Below, piece after piece: positions 48,160-56,798 of a stretch of DNA of 64,000 bases; position 1 is the stretch's first letter; each line of letters starts with the position of its first letter. The DNA comes from Kappaphycus alvarezii (Eukaryota; Rhodophyta; Florideophyceae; Gigartinales; Solieriaceae), in NCBI GenBank assembly GCA_002205965.3, contig NADL03000094.1, positions 248,001-312,000 on the forward strand. Direction: 5' to 3'. The notes beneath the pieces were generated by a model that had not been told where the DNA came from, made no database searches, and worked only from the letters and a program-made list of their open reading frames with translations. Made by a program: the position numbers and the translations under genes.

Positions 48160-49035
48160 TTATCCCCACACAGTTCCATGTTTAATTTTTTCCATTTCAT
48201 TGCTTGAAAAAATGACAAGAGTCATTCTTTGGAGAATGACTTTACTACATGTTTTGTGCACATAGCGCCTCCAACGAATAAGGGGATTCGAACTCATTCC
48301 CCTCATTTGACGGATTTCATAGCAGAATATCGCCAGCGTACCCATTACCTCAATTATGGCCTCGAACAATCATTCTGGAAACAGGAGATATTCTTAAAAT
48401 GAAACGGGGTCGAGATTAAAAGCAGAATGACAAAAGGGGCTTCAATTTACGTTAAAACAGATCAGCAAAGGTGCTTTAGGAAGTCTTTAGGGATGAAAGC
48501 GTTTGGCTAATGTAGATCCGAGTGAACGTTGCTCGCAGTAGGTATGTACCGCAACGGTTACGTACCACATCAAAAGTAGACGCCTAGAAAATTTATTTGA
48601 GAATTAAATGGCGCAGCTCTTTTCAGTACTGTACATTGTGACATAATAAGGCCAACACGAGTTCCTTCCCACTCAAGTTTTCACACAGGATATATTAAGG
48701 AATCTACCACCACCCACACGTCCACCCGGAGGCTATCCACGAACGACACGTGTTTTTCACCACTTGGATGCAATACACGGAAGACACGTTTCTTAACTCA
48801 TGTAAATTTTACTCTAAAACATACTCGTTATGTGCTTCTGCCGCAGGAGGAGGCTAAATAATCTGACTTTTTTCACCCGGAGACCAACACGATTCACTAT
48901 TTTCCTCGATTCAGTCGCATTCTACCGAGGTTTTCCGAAAATTTTGTGTCACTAATGACAGAATTTGGGATCGTCCCAGTTTAGTCGTACTCAGTTCCAT
49001 CCGGGAACTACTCAGTAACCTACCACAAAAGACAT
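48160..49035. other. Spacer inside R copy 2
   Basis: No gene recognised. It contains a CCGGAGG...ACGACACGTG motif at 48724-48752 and a GGGAACTACTCAGTAACC block shared with R copy 1. Confidence 0.35.
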
Positions 49036-50997
49036 TTGCCTGTCTTTATTCCGGAACCTCTGCGAATGAAATTTTTTGTATCCTACCGGGAGCAATCCAT
49101 GAACGATAGAACCCAGAACTTGTCTGCGAATCAGACCCTACAATATCCAACGAAACAACATTTCTGGGCATGTACAGATGCTAGTGCCGAATCGAATTGC
49201 CACATTATGCCTGAGACGGTTCCTAAGCTTCTTGTATCTAAGGGCGAGGTCTCAACAAAGATGATGACTTCGACAGATATCATCTTCATTCGGAAAAAAC
49301 CGCAAAAAACCTCTCAGTCACTTCTCCCAGGCCATGCAACTGAACCAGAAACTGAAAGGAAAAAAATGTAGATCAACGGTCACCAAAGACAGCAACTATA
49401 CATCGATCAGATGAAATCACTGGTACTATGAAGAGGCTCAGTCTCGCTTCATATCAATATCCCTGATGACGAAATCTTCTAAACTTACCTGAAACTCGAT
49501 ACAACTACGAAAACCCTCAGAAAGAGCTCCAACTGAAAAGAAATCAAAAAGCGGCATAAAGCGTAAACGCAAAAGTTCCCAGATATGGAGCATATCAATT
49601 GCAGAAGAAAGCGAGGAGAGTGAAGGATATATCCACTCAGAACATCAGGAATTATGTAGGAAGAAAGCGAAGTGCGCCCGTAGGAGTGTTTTGGCCTCCC
49701 ATGGAGAACTTGAAAAGTTTCATCCCGTCGGCTCCTAGCAGATAGAACGCTATTGAGAATTTACAGGATGCAGAAGACCATTGCCATGCAGCATTTTTTG
49801 TTGATGAGCGAACTTACCGGATCTAGAGGCAGCTTTAAACATTTTGAAAGAGAAACGGTACGAGATATTCTCGCTCACGATTGTCGCCGACAAATTAAAA
49901 TGATTACCCAATCCCGAGGAAATACTCTTTAAAAGAGAAGTTTTCTTACACGTTACACAAGGAAAAAAATTGTTCGTCGTGAGACTCTGTTTCTGAAGGA
50001 AGGAGAACATTGTCTACTCGCGAATAGAGAAGATTACCTTTCCAGAAATCCAACGCTAGCAGACATAGAAGCATTTTCGTTTGGATCTACCCTGGAAGTT
50101 ATCTCTTCATTTGCAAAAAGTTCGTTATATTCGATTTTACTGAGTTTATGCCTGGTCTCCTCCTTCGGAAAACGTTTCAGCGCAGCAATGACATGATAAG
50201 TCATTTTCTGCGAATCTATGCAGGAAACGATGAGAGCAAGACGAAATGAATATCTAATGTCATACGAGAGAAAATACTATCCAAATGTACCTGTGGTGGG
50301 CACGAGATAATTTCCGCAGAGAACGAAAGTACAGTGAATGAATCAGAGTTCCAAATCTGAACAAAGGGCACGATGGACCAACATTTCTCTTGAGGCAAGC
50401 GCATGATGATAAACTGGAGATGAATGTTTTCACTCACAACAGCATCTCATCTCGAAAAATTTGAAAACGAAACTCCTAGTTTCGTCAATGATAGGTTAAA
50501 ATGTGCAAGTTTCGTATACAGAGTGTGGAACTCGTTTGCATAGTGGATTGTTCATGAAAAGATCAGATTACGCCAATCATGAATAATCCAGGTCAAGAAC
50601 CGCTTCCTTTGGTGTATCCTGGATCATTTCTCGTGGACCACGGAACTAAGGTTAATTACTTGAGAACGAGATATCCCTTTCGAAATGCGCGATCTGTACA
50701 TCTCTGGACTAACACATCGAAAGCTCTACTTCTATTGGAATGCAATATGTGGCTTCAATGATCAATGAAGACGCCGAAGTCGATATTACTTTCACCCAGC
50801 GTACACAGATGAACGTTCCTAGTCAGGTTATACGAAAAGGGCGCTGGAGAGCTGAAAAAGGAAAAAATGGCTTTGATTTGCGTCCATATCGAAAGCAAAA
50901 ATGTCTCTTCTACACAAGAACGGGAAGGAATGCAAGAATTGCGAATTCTGTCGAGCTCTTTGGAGATTACGGAAATGAATACTCTCATCAATACTAG
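49036..50997 (+). pseudogene. Unrecognised R-family protein, copy 2, frameshifted
   Basis: The counterpart of 40538-42407. Conserved pieces are FLKEGEHCLLANREDYLSR, IEAFSFGSTLEVISSFAK, FVIFDFTEFMPGLLLRKTF, KCTCGGHEII and PLPLVYPGSFLVDHGTKVN. Frames change several times and stops are frequent. Comparing the two copies recovers a protein with conserved hydrophobic core segments, but I cannot place it in a family. Confidence 0.5.
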
Positions 50998-51093
50998 AAG
51001 TACACAGATATGTGGATACCTATATGTGAGATATGTGCGGTTGAAGGCTTCTGCTTGCGTTTCGAAATGTGCTTGACAGATAATTCTTCGCCG

Positions 51094-51116
51094 AATGGTA
51101 TTTAGGGGATTTAGTA
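51094..51116 (+). repeat. TTTAGGGGATTTAG tract before unit B
   Basis: A short tract, ATTTAGGGGATTTAGTAAG, like one or two units of the array at 58040-58112. It lies about 80 bp left of the start of unit B, so TTTAGGGGA-like DNA occurs on both sides of the unit. Confidence 0.45.
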
Positions 51117-51199
51117 AGAAGACGCAGACGACAAATAAGCGAAGACTTTTGACGAAACTTTATGTTAAGAATAACTCAGAAATGAAATTTAATTTTACT

Positions 51200-51570
51200 T
51201 AGACCACATCCAGGGTTCAAAGAACGGTAGATGGATAATGTATTTGACGCTTTCCGTCTCCCAAAACAATGTATCATCTTTAATTCGGACCAAAAATTGT
51301 GCACCTTTTTCCTAATAGCCAGCCGTAGCTCACAATAGAATACATTAAACAGCCTTTGTTAGCCATTTCATTTCTGCAATGAGACAGCCCATCCTCTTCG
51401 CAATTAGCAGCAAACCTGTACGGGTTTTGAGAGATACTAGCTCGAGGTATACTAACATCTCGGGTATGGTACGAGCCTCCACTATTTCTGCCCGAGACCA
51501 CTGGCGCACATTGGCCTTGATGCTATTCCATCTCAGTAACGGTATCATGGATATGGGAGCTGTTAGAGGA
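51200..51570 (-). pseudogene. Unrecognised minus-strand coding remnant, unit B
   Basis: Two overlapping minus frames give IKANVRQWSRAEIVEARTIP and LLIAKRMGCLIAEMKW, then in another frame MANKGCLMYSIVSYGWLLGK. The same peptides occur in unit C at 58118-58480. The copies differ here by real insertions (for example about 13-20 bp near 51450/58365), unlike most of the unit. Family unknown. Confidence 0.4.
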
Positions 51571-52185
51571 TAAGTAAATGGATAAAAAGACTATGGAGAG
51601 GAAGAAGAAAGTCTTCTGTTAAATAAGCTCGCATCGGGAGCTAGAAACGACTGCAACGTGTAGACATCCAGCCGGGAGACAAAGCACAGACGACATGTTT
51701 TCGAAGGCGGAGGATGCCAATGTTACATTCTTATCAGAAACCAGGTTTTTAAGACTGGGAGATATTGGGTTGAGCTGCCTATTTTGCACATAGATCTGTA
51801 CTAAACCCTTTCACCTTGGCTGTTATTCACTCCACATATCCTCATTCTTTAACAATGTTCCCGTAACTCACACTTTATTTAAATGCTCTTCCTGATTTCG
51901 GTTTGCAACTCTTACTCCTTAGCCTCTTTCTGATAATGCAGGGAATAAATATGTCCAAGTTTAAATCCTAGGACTGTAACCAAATCTTCATCCAGGCTTT
52001 TGCATTCTGAAACCCTCAAATCTGAAATTCAATGATTTGGTTACGAATTAGAAGAAACTGGTTCTACTAAGTAAGTGACTGCCTCTATGGCGACTTCCAA
52101 GTACCGATGGAGGTTTATAACAATAATATTTAACGAAGGAAGCTATCTGTATATTGAGGGTACGGCAAAAGGTAATCATCGGGGC
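51571..52185. other. Unit B spacer
   Basis: No gene. It contains two CGGGAG...ACG motifs (about 51633-51660 and 51669-51700) similar to those of repeat R. Confidence 0.4.
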
Positions 52186-52189
52186 CTGC

Positions 52190-53135
52190 TTTAATTCTTT
52201 ATGTATTCCTCGGTATCACACCCAATTTCAGAAGATATTTTTTTAAAAGGGCATATTTCTGAGCAGTCTTTCGTTGGATATCCGCGAGATCATTATTTGC
52301 ATAAGAAAAAGACGCACTTATCTTCAGGTTTTGATCCGCTCTTTGGAAATAAATTCCACTCCACTGTTCTGAAGAACGATAAGGTAGAACGGTAGCTCTT
52401 CAGCCTTATACGGCAGGATATTGATATAGACATACGAATCACGCAGGTAGCAGCCGTAATTACTGGAATCAGCGTATCCAGAGGCCTCGCGCTTGCTGGA
52501 GAGTACAAATTTCTCATTGATGACAATCCTTGACTGATTTTGGTTTCCTAGTAGCTCATTTTCTCCTTTCGTTAGAAAAGCTGTAAATTCGCTTTTCTTT
52601 TTGTCTGTTAGATATAAAAAGTAGGTTTATGGTTATACTCCACTGTGTTACCCTTTTTGCTCACTGTAAAACCCACGAAAAAAGAGAGTAAACCCGGAAA
52701 CAACCGGGAACACTCTGACGTAATCTATTGTTGCCTCTGTTTCCTGTTCTAGTATTTTCGTTAACCAAGTTTGCAATACACGAGGTTTGGATAGAGGCTA
52801 CCACACTTAGAATAAGTAACTAAGGCTTCTGTCAGAGGATTCTGTATCGGCGGGCATACTGACCCTTTTCGGCTTTTTCTTTCAAGTTACAATGTCCATG
52901 TGTCTGTACGTTGTATCGTATAATGTAACAATAAGAGCACCAATCTACTCTTAAAGGAGAAATCTCGATGACATAATCTTCTGAATGCTTGTTGTTATAG
53001 GGTTCTTCATTTTATACGAATGTTCTTCGTAAATTGGAACGTAGGCCAGAATCCCTTTTTCCCGGCTCTCCTCAATAGATTTGTTAATTCTGTCATAAGT
53101 AAATACCAGTTCATACACCTAACCACTTGTAGGTT
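52190..53135 (-). pseudogene. Unrecognised minus-strand element gene, copy 2 (unit B)
   Basis: The counterpart of 47190-48152. The N-terminal part reads TVRFQPTSG, stop (TAG replacing the Glu codon of copy 1), VYELVFTYDRINKSIEE and GILAYVPIYEEHSYKMKNPI. Lower pieces are GNRGNNRLRQSVPGCF, FVLSSKREASGYADSSNYG, SYVYINILPYKAEELPFYL and GVEFISKERIKT. Several frames are used, so it is broken, or less likely has introns. It points away from the recombinase gene; the two are separated by about 2 kb that contain the GATCTGCA motifs and the first palindrome. Confidence 0.5.
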
Positions 53136-53183
53136 GGAATCTAACTGTATCATCAATATTAGTCCTATATATAATCCTCTTGA

Positions 53184-53352
53184 TCTGCAGGGCCAAACCT
53201 GGAAATTTTATTGAATAAATATGGTAAATCGATCTGCAGGGCCAGTGTTTCTGGCCTGGAATCGACATGTATGTTTTTTGGATAAATTTTCGCTGACCGT
53301 GCAGGTCAGGTGTAGATTTTCTGATATTTTTTCGTGTCCGTGCAGATCACCT
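53184..53352. repeat. Cluster of four inverted GATCTGCA motifs (unit B)
   Basis: Two motifs read GATCTGCAGGGCCA (near 53191 and 53233). Two lie inverted: GACCGTGCAGGTC (near 53297) and GTCCGTGCAGATC (near 53337), each after a TTCG. The region lies between the divergent genes and is conserved in element A at 31.33-31.50 kb. It may be a control or recombination region. Confidence 0.55.
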
Positions 53353-54203
53353 GTGTGTTCTAACTAGAAGTGAAGTACGAAGTGTGTGCAAATCCTCTAC
53401 ACAACTGTTTCGATAACTGGTCACCATAAATTGGTAGTGGACCGGTAGTTAAGTGTACAACAAAAATAGAGAAGACGGGTTGTTTGCCCTTATTTTTCAT
53501 GTTGGCAGGCTGGCGAGCTAACTGATCTTACTGTTCTTATCGACAGCAGGGTGTACGTAGACACGAACTGAACTGAATTAACTAGCCTGTTTTGTTAAAC
53601 TTGATAGCAGAGATTGTCAGCTCTACGGCATACTATAGCTTAATAAGCGCCGAAATCATTGCGTAGATATCCCCGGCGTTTGTGATATGGAAAAAGATGT
53701 GTTCCTGATTAAAGATGATTGTGATACTCATAGAAGAAGGAGACCACTAGTCGAGGAACGAAGGCGTTCCTCAGAGCCTCAAAACTAAATGGCATGGCTG
53801 GTACTACAGCAAAAGCATCCTTCGGCCGCGAAACGATACCTGTACTGGACTCCAAAAAAAAACGTTAGGCACAAGGAACCCGATAGTAGTTGAAAAGAAA
53901 ATTTCTTGCCGATTAGTAACATAAATTTGCATGGCCGTGTAGGAATTCTTGGAATTCATGGTGTATACTATTCGGAGTTGAACGAACCGCACCATTGTAA
54001 ATTCTTTTTTGTATTCGAATCTTGCTTAGAACCCACTTGACAGAAGATGGTAGTGCCTGTTCTGTGTAATGAGTCATGCTTGGAAATATGTGTAAACGAA
54101 CAGCAGGAGATTCTATCGTGAATAAAAAAATCTTGAACAGAAAAGCGAGTGAAGGTAACATTATTCATGCTTGAAATCTCCTAACTGAATGCTTACAAAT
54201 CTC
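53353..54203. other. Unit B spacer with broken plus-strand frames
   Basis: Plus-strand text from about 53688 (MEKDVFLIKDDCDTHRRRRP, then HGRVGILGIHGVYYSELNEP) is coding-like but carries several stops up to 54176. A minus frame at 53913-54161 overlaps. No family is recognised. Confidence 0.3.
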
Positions 54204-54237
54204 GGTGCACTTTGTTCCGACCGGAGCAATCTGCACC
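54204..54237. repeat. 34-bp palindromic site B1
   Basis: Left arm GGTGCACTTTGTTCC, right arm GGAGCAATCTGCACC, with central GACC. It is the most distal palindrome, 0.99 kb upstream of the recombinase start codon. Confidence 0.8.
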
Positions 54238-55017
54238 ACGGGGCACTGAAAATAGAAACAGGTGTTCGCAATATTTTCGAATTGACAAAACTCGGATGAC
54301 AATGAAAATCGAAAGTGGGAATGAAAGTCAAAACTGAGAACGAACAAAGCGAATTTGTGAAATAAGGAAGTTCGAAGTGGAAATATAGTATATATACCTA
54401 TAAATCGACAATTAGATCTTTGATCGGAACTTGATCGAATTCCACGATCTTTCGGTTGACCGAAACCAAACTTTGAATCATAGAGGTATCTGCAAAAACA
54501 AGATTGGAATGACCAAATTTGGCGGGAAAAACGATACAGATGCAAATCCAAGATAGATTAAATGTTCAGTTTCTTGCCCGTCTGTCGATGCCTTTCAAAG
54601 AAGAAAATCATTAACGTACCTCAGATATTCGTTGCAGCCGCCTATCGACCTCAACACTAAGCCACGAGTGGAATTGTTTTCCTCGAAAGATCCGAACATT
54701 CGAGTCCAGTGTTCTCGCCGTTCCTTCGCAAACGGCATCTAATCGGAGAGTACGTGAGGTGGAGGACCCTATACCTCTCCCCTTGAACGCATAGGAGTTC
54801 TGCGCGTTCGAATTGCTTGGTTGTCGAGGAAGCCCCCTGAATTTTCAGCACCATCTCTGCTTCCCCGCGGATTCCTCATTGGATGGGAGGAGTACTTCGA
54901 AGAACAAGATCACAAATCCAATTTAAGCAAATCTCAACTTCGTATCAGTAATCAATTGTCTCCAGATCAGGAATCCTTTCCAAGGCAGATCAATTCTGCA
55001 CGGCTTTCAAAGACTTT
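54238..55017. other. Spacer upstream of the recombinase gene
   Basis: Several short frames; the plus frame 54821-55138 runs through the next two palindromes and ends 55 bp before the recombinase start. It is probably not a gene. The promoter of the recombinase gene should lie here or in the palindrome pair. Confidence 0.35.
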
Positions 55018-55051
55018 GGTGCACTTTGTTCCGGCTGGAAGGATCTGCACC
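55018..55051. repeat. 34-bp palindromic site B2
   Basis: GGTGCACTTTGTTCC, then GGCT, then GGAAGGATCTGCACC. Exactly 72 bp from site B3 start to start, and 143 bp upstream of the recombinase ATG. Confidence 0.85.
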
Positions 55052-55089
55052 GTAACTTCAGCACCAGCGGAGTATCAGATTCCTAATTT

Positions 55090-55123
55090 GGTGCACTTTG
55101 TTCCGGCTGGAACGATCTGCACC
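55090..55123. repeat. 34-bp palindromic site B3
   Basis: GGTGCACTTTGTTCC, then GGCT, then GGAACGATCTGCACC. It ends 70 bp before the recombinase ATG. A tandem pair of sites just upstream of the gene suits autoregulation by the encoded protein, a proposal rather than a demonstrated function. Confidence 0.85.
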
Positions 55124-55193
55124 GAATTGGGGAAATAGATTTAGTTTCCTAACTCTCTGAACCGTCAGTCTTGTTGGGAAAGGGTTTCTTCAA

Positions 55194-56774
55194 ATGAATA
55201 TCTCCAAGGCTGAAGAGCGACTTCGACTTTCACAAGTATTTGTTGTCCCTCACGCCAATATCATTGTCTGTGGGATATGCGAAGGTGGGATTGAATCAGA
55301 CGAACAGAACTTCATTCGTCATATGCGTCGCGAACATCATGGGAACACGGCATATGCCCGAGAATTGTTTCAATGTGCTATGGAGAAGATCACCGTTGTT
55401 GAAACGAACCGTGAACTTGAAGAACTGTACAAGGAGAAGGACTCGACAAAGAGGAACTTTGGATTACTTCCAAAGCTTCCTGGACTTCCAGTGACGAAGG
55501 TTGTGAAGTGCATGCACTGCAATCACGTATGCAAAGGACACCGCACCCTGGCCCGTCATATTAGGGAGAGTCGACACCATGATGAGATCGATGGCGAAGT
55601 GGACATTTCTGAAGTTCCCCTCATAAATGGACAGTCGCTTTGGCGTGGAACGAAAGCCAAGTTCTACTTTGCAATAGAAGATAAGCACCTCGAGCATGGA
55701 AACGAAGGTAATGGTAGCGGCTCTTCTCGTAGCAATCTTATTGCAGCGTTGGAACATGTCCGCGATTCTGGCAGTCGATTGAAGACTCACCAACCAAAAA
55801 TGAAAGGTGTTGATGTCAGATACCTGCACACGATTGCAGCATTGACGCGACTTGATGTGTACCTAAATAATTTCGGAATTACATGGGAACATGCAGTTCT
55901 GCTCACTGCTGGACCCGGACGGGGTAATGGGGAAGTCGGTGATAGAGGGGAAACAACGAAAGTTGCGGAGGAAATTAAGCATTGTTTCCAAAATATTTGT
56001 CGTCTGTCCCGAATGCATGCATCTCAGCCGAACATGCGAAGAAATGATATCTTGCAAGCTGTTTCGGCTCCAGGAACGACTTCGAAGAAAGTTTTTCAGT
56101 ATTGTCCAGAAAGCACAGAAGAACGTTATGCGCGACACGGAGTAAGGCTAGTGTTGATGACTTTTCGATTGTGTCGATTACTAGATTTCGAAAGGTTCCC
56201 GGGCTTCAACTTTGAATTATCCAGATCGTTGTTGATGATGGCGAAGGAATTTTTTGATTCTCTGAAATCGACACGACCACGGGAGTCAAGTGCAGAATCT
56301 CAAATGGAAAATTTTGATGGTGCAGTTTGTTCCGGCCGGAACGATCTGCACCCAGATTCTGCGCACAAACTATTGCACACCGGTAGTCTTGAGCAGTCCG
56401 ATGGCAGATTGAGGGCACTTTTCAATCTCATCACAGCCATATTGTACGAAAGAAACACACTCGAAAGCCAGATTGCCCCGAATGTGGCAAATGTATTCGT
56501 CGCCTGTCTCGGTGTTTTTCGAAAAAAGAGCGAACAACCACGGCTTGCTGAAGGGAGAGTGATATCTCCAGTTCTAGCTGGTCTTGCGTATATCGCTGGA
56601 TGTTGTGGAATTTTGTCAATTGATCTCTGGCACGGAAAGGGAGGAATACAGAAGGCCTTCGAGCTAGTTATGCAACGGCACTCCCCCAATGCCGGGCTTG
56701 GAATAAACGTGTTCCAAGAAATGCTGGCTAAAACGAAAATAACAAGATCCGCTGAGAACGCCAGGGAGCTCTGA
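55194..56774 (+). CDS. OrsD-type zinc-finger/tyrosine-recombinase protein, N-terminal part
   Basis: 526 codons from ATG to an in-frame TGA. Finger 1 is CGICEGGIESDEQNFIRHMRREHH (C26, C29, H43, H48). Finger 2 is CMHCNHVCKGHRTLARHIRES (C106, C109, H122, H128). Two such fingers with a link ending in GLLPKLPGLPV recall the OrsD/DUF3505 region of fungal mobile-element and RecQ-linked proteins, as I know that family. The middle (residues about 140-526) includes VRYLHTIAALTRLDVYLNNF, QPNMRRNDILQAVSAPGTTS and LAGLAYIAGCCGILSIDLWH, conserved in copies A and D. A 34-bp palindrome lies inside the coding sequence at about residues 376-387. The ATG follows two palindromes. After the TGA the same frame continues for 435 codons, and copy A has Trp there, so this is probably one 961-residue protein with a nonsense codon, or one made by readthrough. 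Confidence 0.75.
   Translation: MNISKAEERLRLSQVFVVPHANIIVCGICEGGIESDEQNFIRHMRREHHGNTAYARELFQCAMEKITVVETNRELEELYKEKDSTKRNFGLLPKLPGLPVTKVVKCMHCNHVCKGHRTLARHIRESRHHDEIDGEVDISEVPLINGQSLWRGTKAKFYFAIEDKHLEHGNEGNGSGSSRSNLIAALEHVRDSGSRLKTHQPKMKGVDVRYLHTIAALTRLDVYLNNFGITWEHAVLLTAGPGRGNGEVGDRGETTKVAEEIKHCFQNICRLSRMHASQPNMRRNDILQAVSAPGTTSKKVFQYCPESTEERYARHGVRLVLMTFRLCRLLDFERFPGFNFELSRSLLMMAKEFFDSLKSTRPRESSAESQMENFDGAVCSGRNDLHPDSAHKLLHTGSLEQSDGRLRALFNLITAILYERNTLESQIAPNVANVFVACLGVFRKKSEQPRLAEGRVISPVLAGLAYIAGCCGILSIDLWHGKGGIQKAFELVMQRHSPNAGLGINVFQEMLAKTKITRSAENAREL
56319..56352. repeat. 34-bp palindromic site B4 inside the coding sequence
   Basis: The most symmetrical copy: outer GGTGCAG/CTGCACC, perfect 14-bp core GTTCCGGCCGGAAC, with only TTT against GAT breaking symmetry. 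It encodes the peptide GAVCSGRNDLH. Degenerate versions lie at the same place in copies A (35356) and D (14871). Confidence 0.9.
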
Positions 56775-56798
56775 GTTCCTTGCTCTGAGCCGACACAT

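Larger units (their letters stand above)
46740..51060. repeat. Repeat family R, copy 2, interrupted by an element fragment
   Basis: It matches 38040-42550, with the left end at 46.74-47.05 kb and the remainder at about 48.6-51.06 kb. The middle (about 47.08-48.5 kb) is not R sequence but a fragment related to units B and C, so that fragment was inserted into R. Divergence from copy 1 is substantial, so the duplication is old. Confidence 0.6.

Noticed and set aside
54165..54551. 128-codon minus-strand frame, also in unit C (61105-61491)
   Set aside because: The frame is identical in the two units only because the DNA is duplicated; its content (Phe/Ser/Arg-rich, part of it palindrome) shows no domain.
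54821..55138. Plus frame translating two palindromes as LVHFVPAG-ICT
   Set aside because: The repeated peptide is a by-product of the repeated DNA palindrome; the frame ends before the recombinase start.
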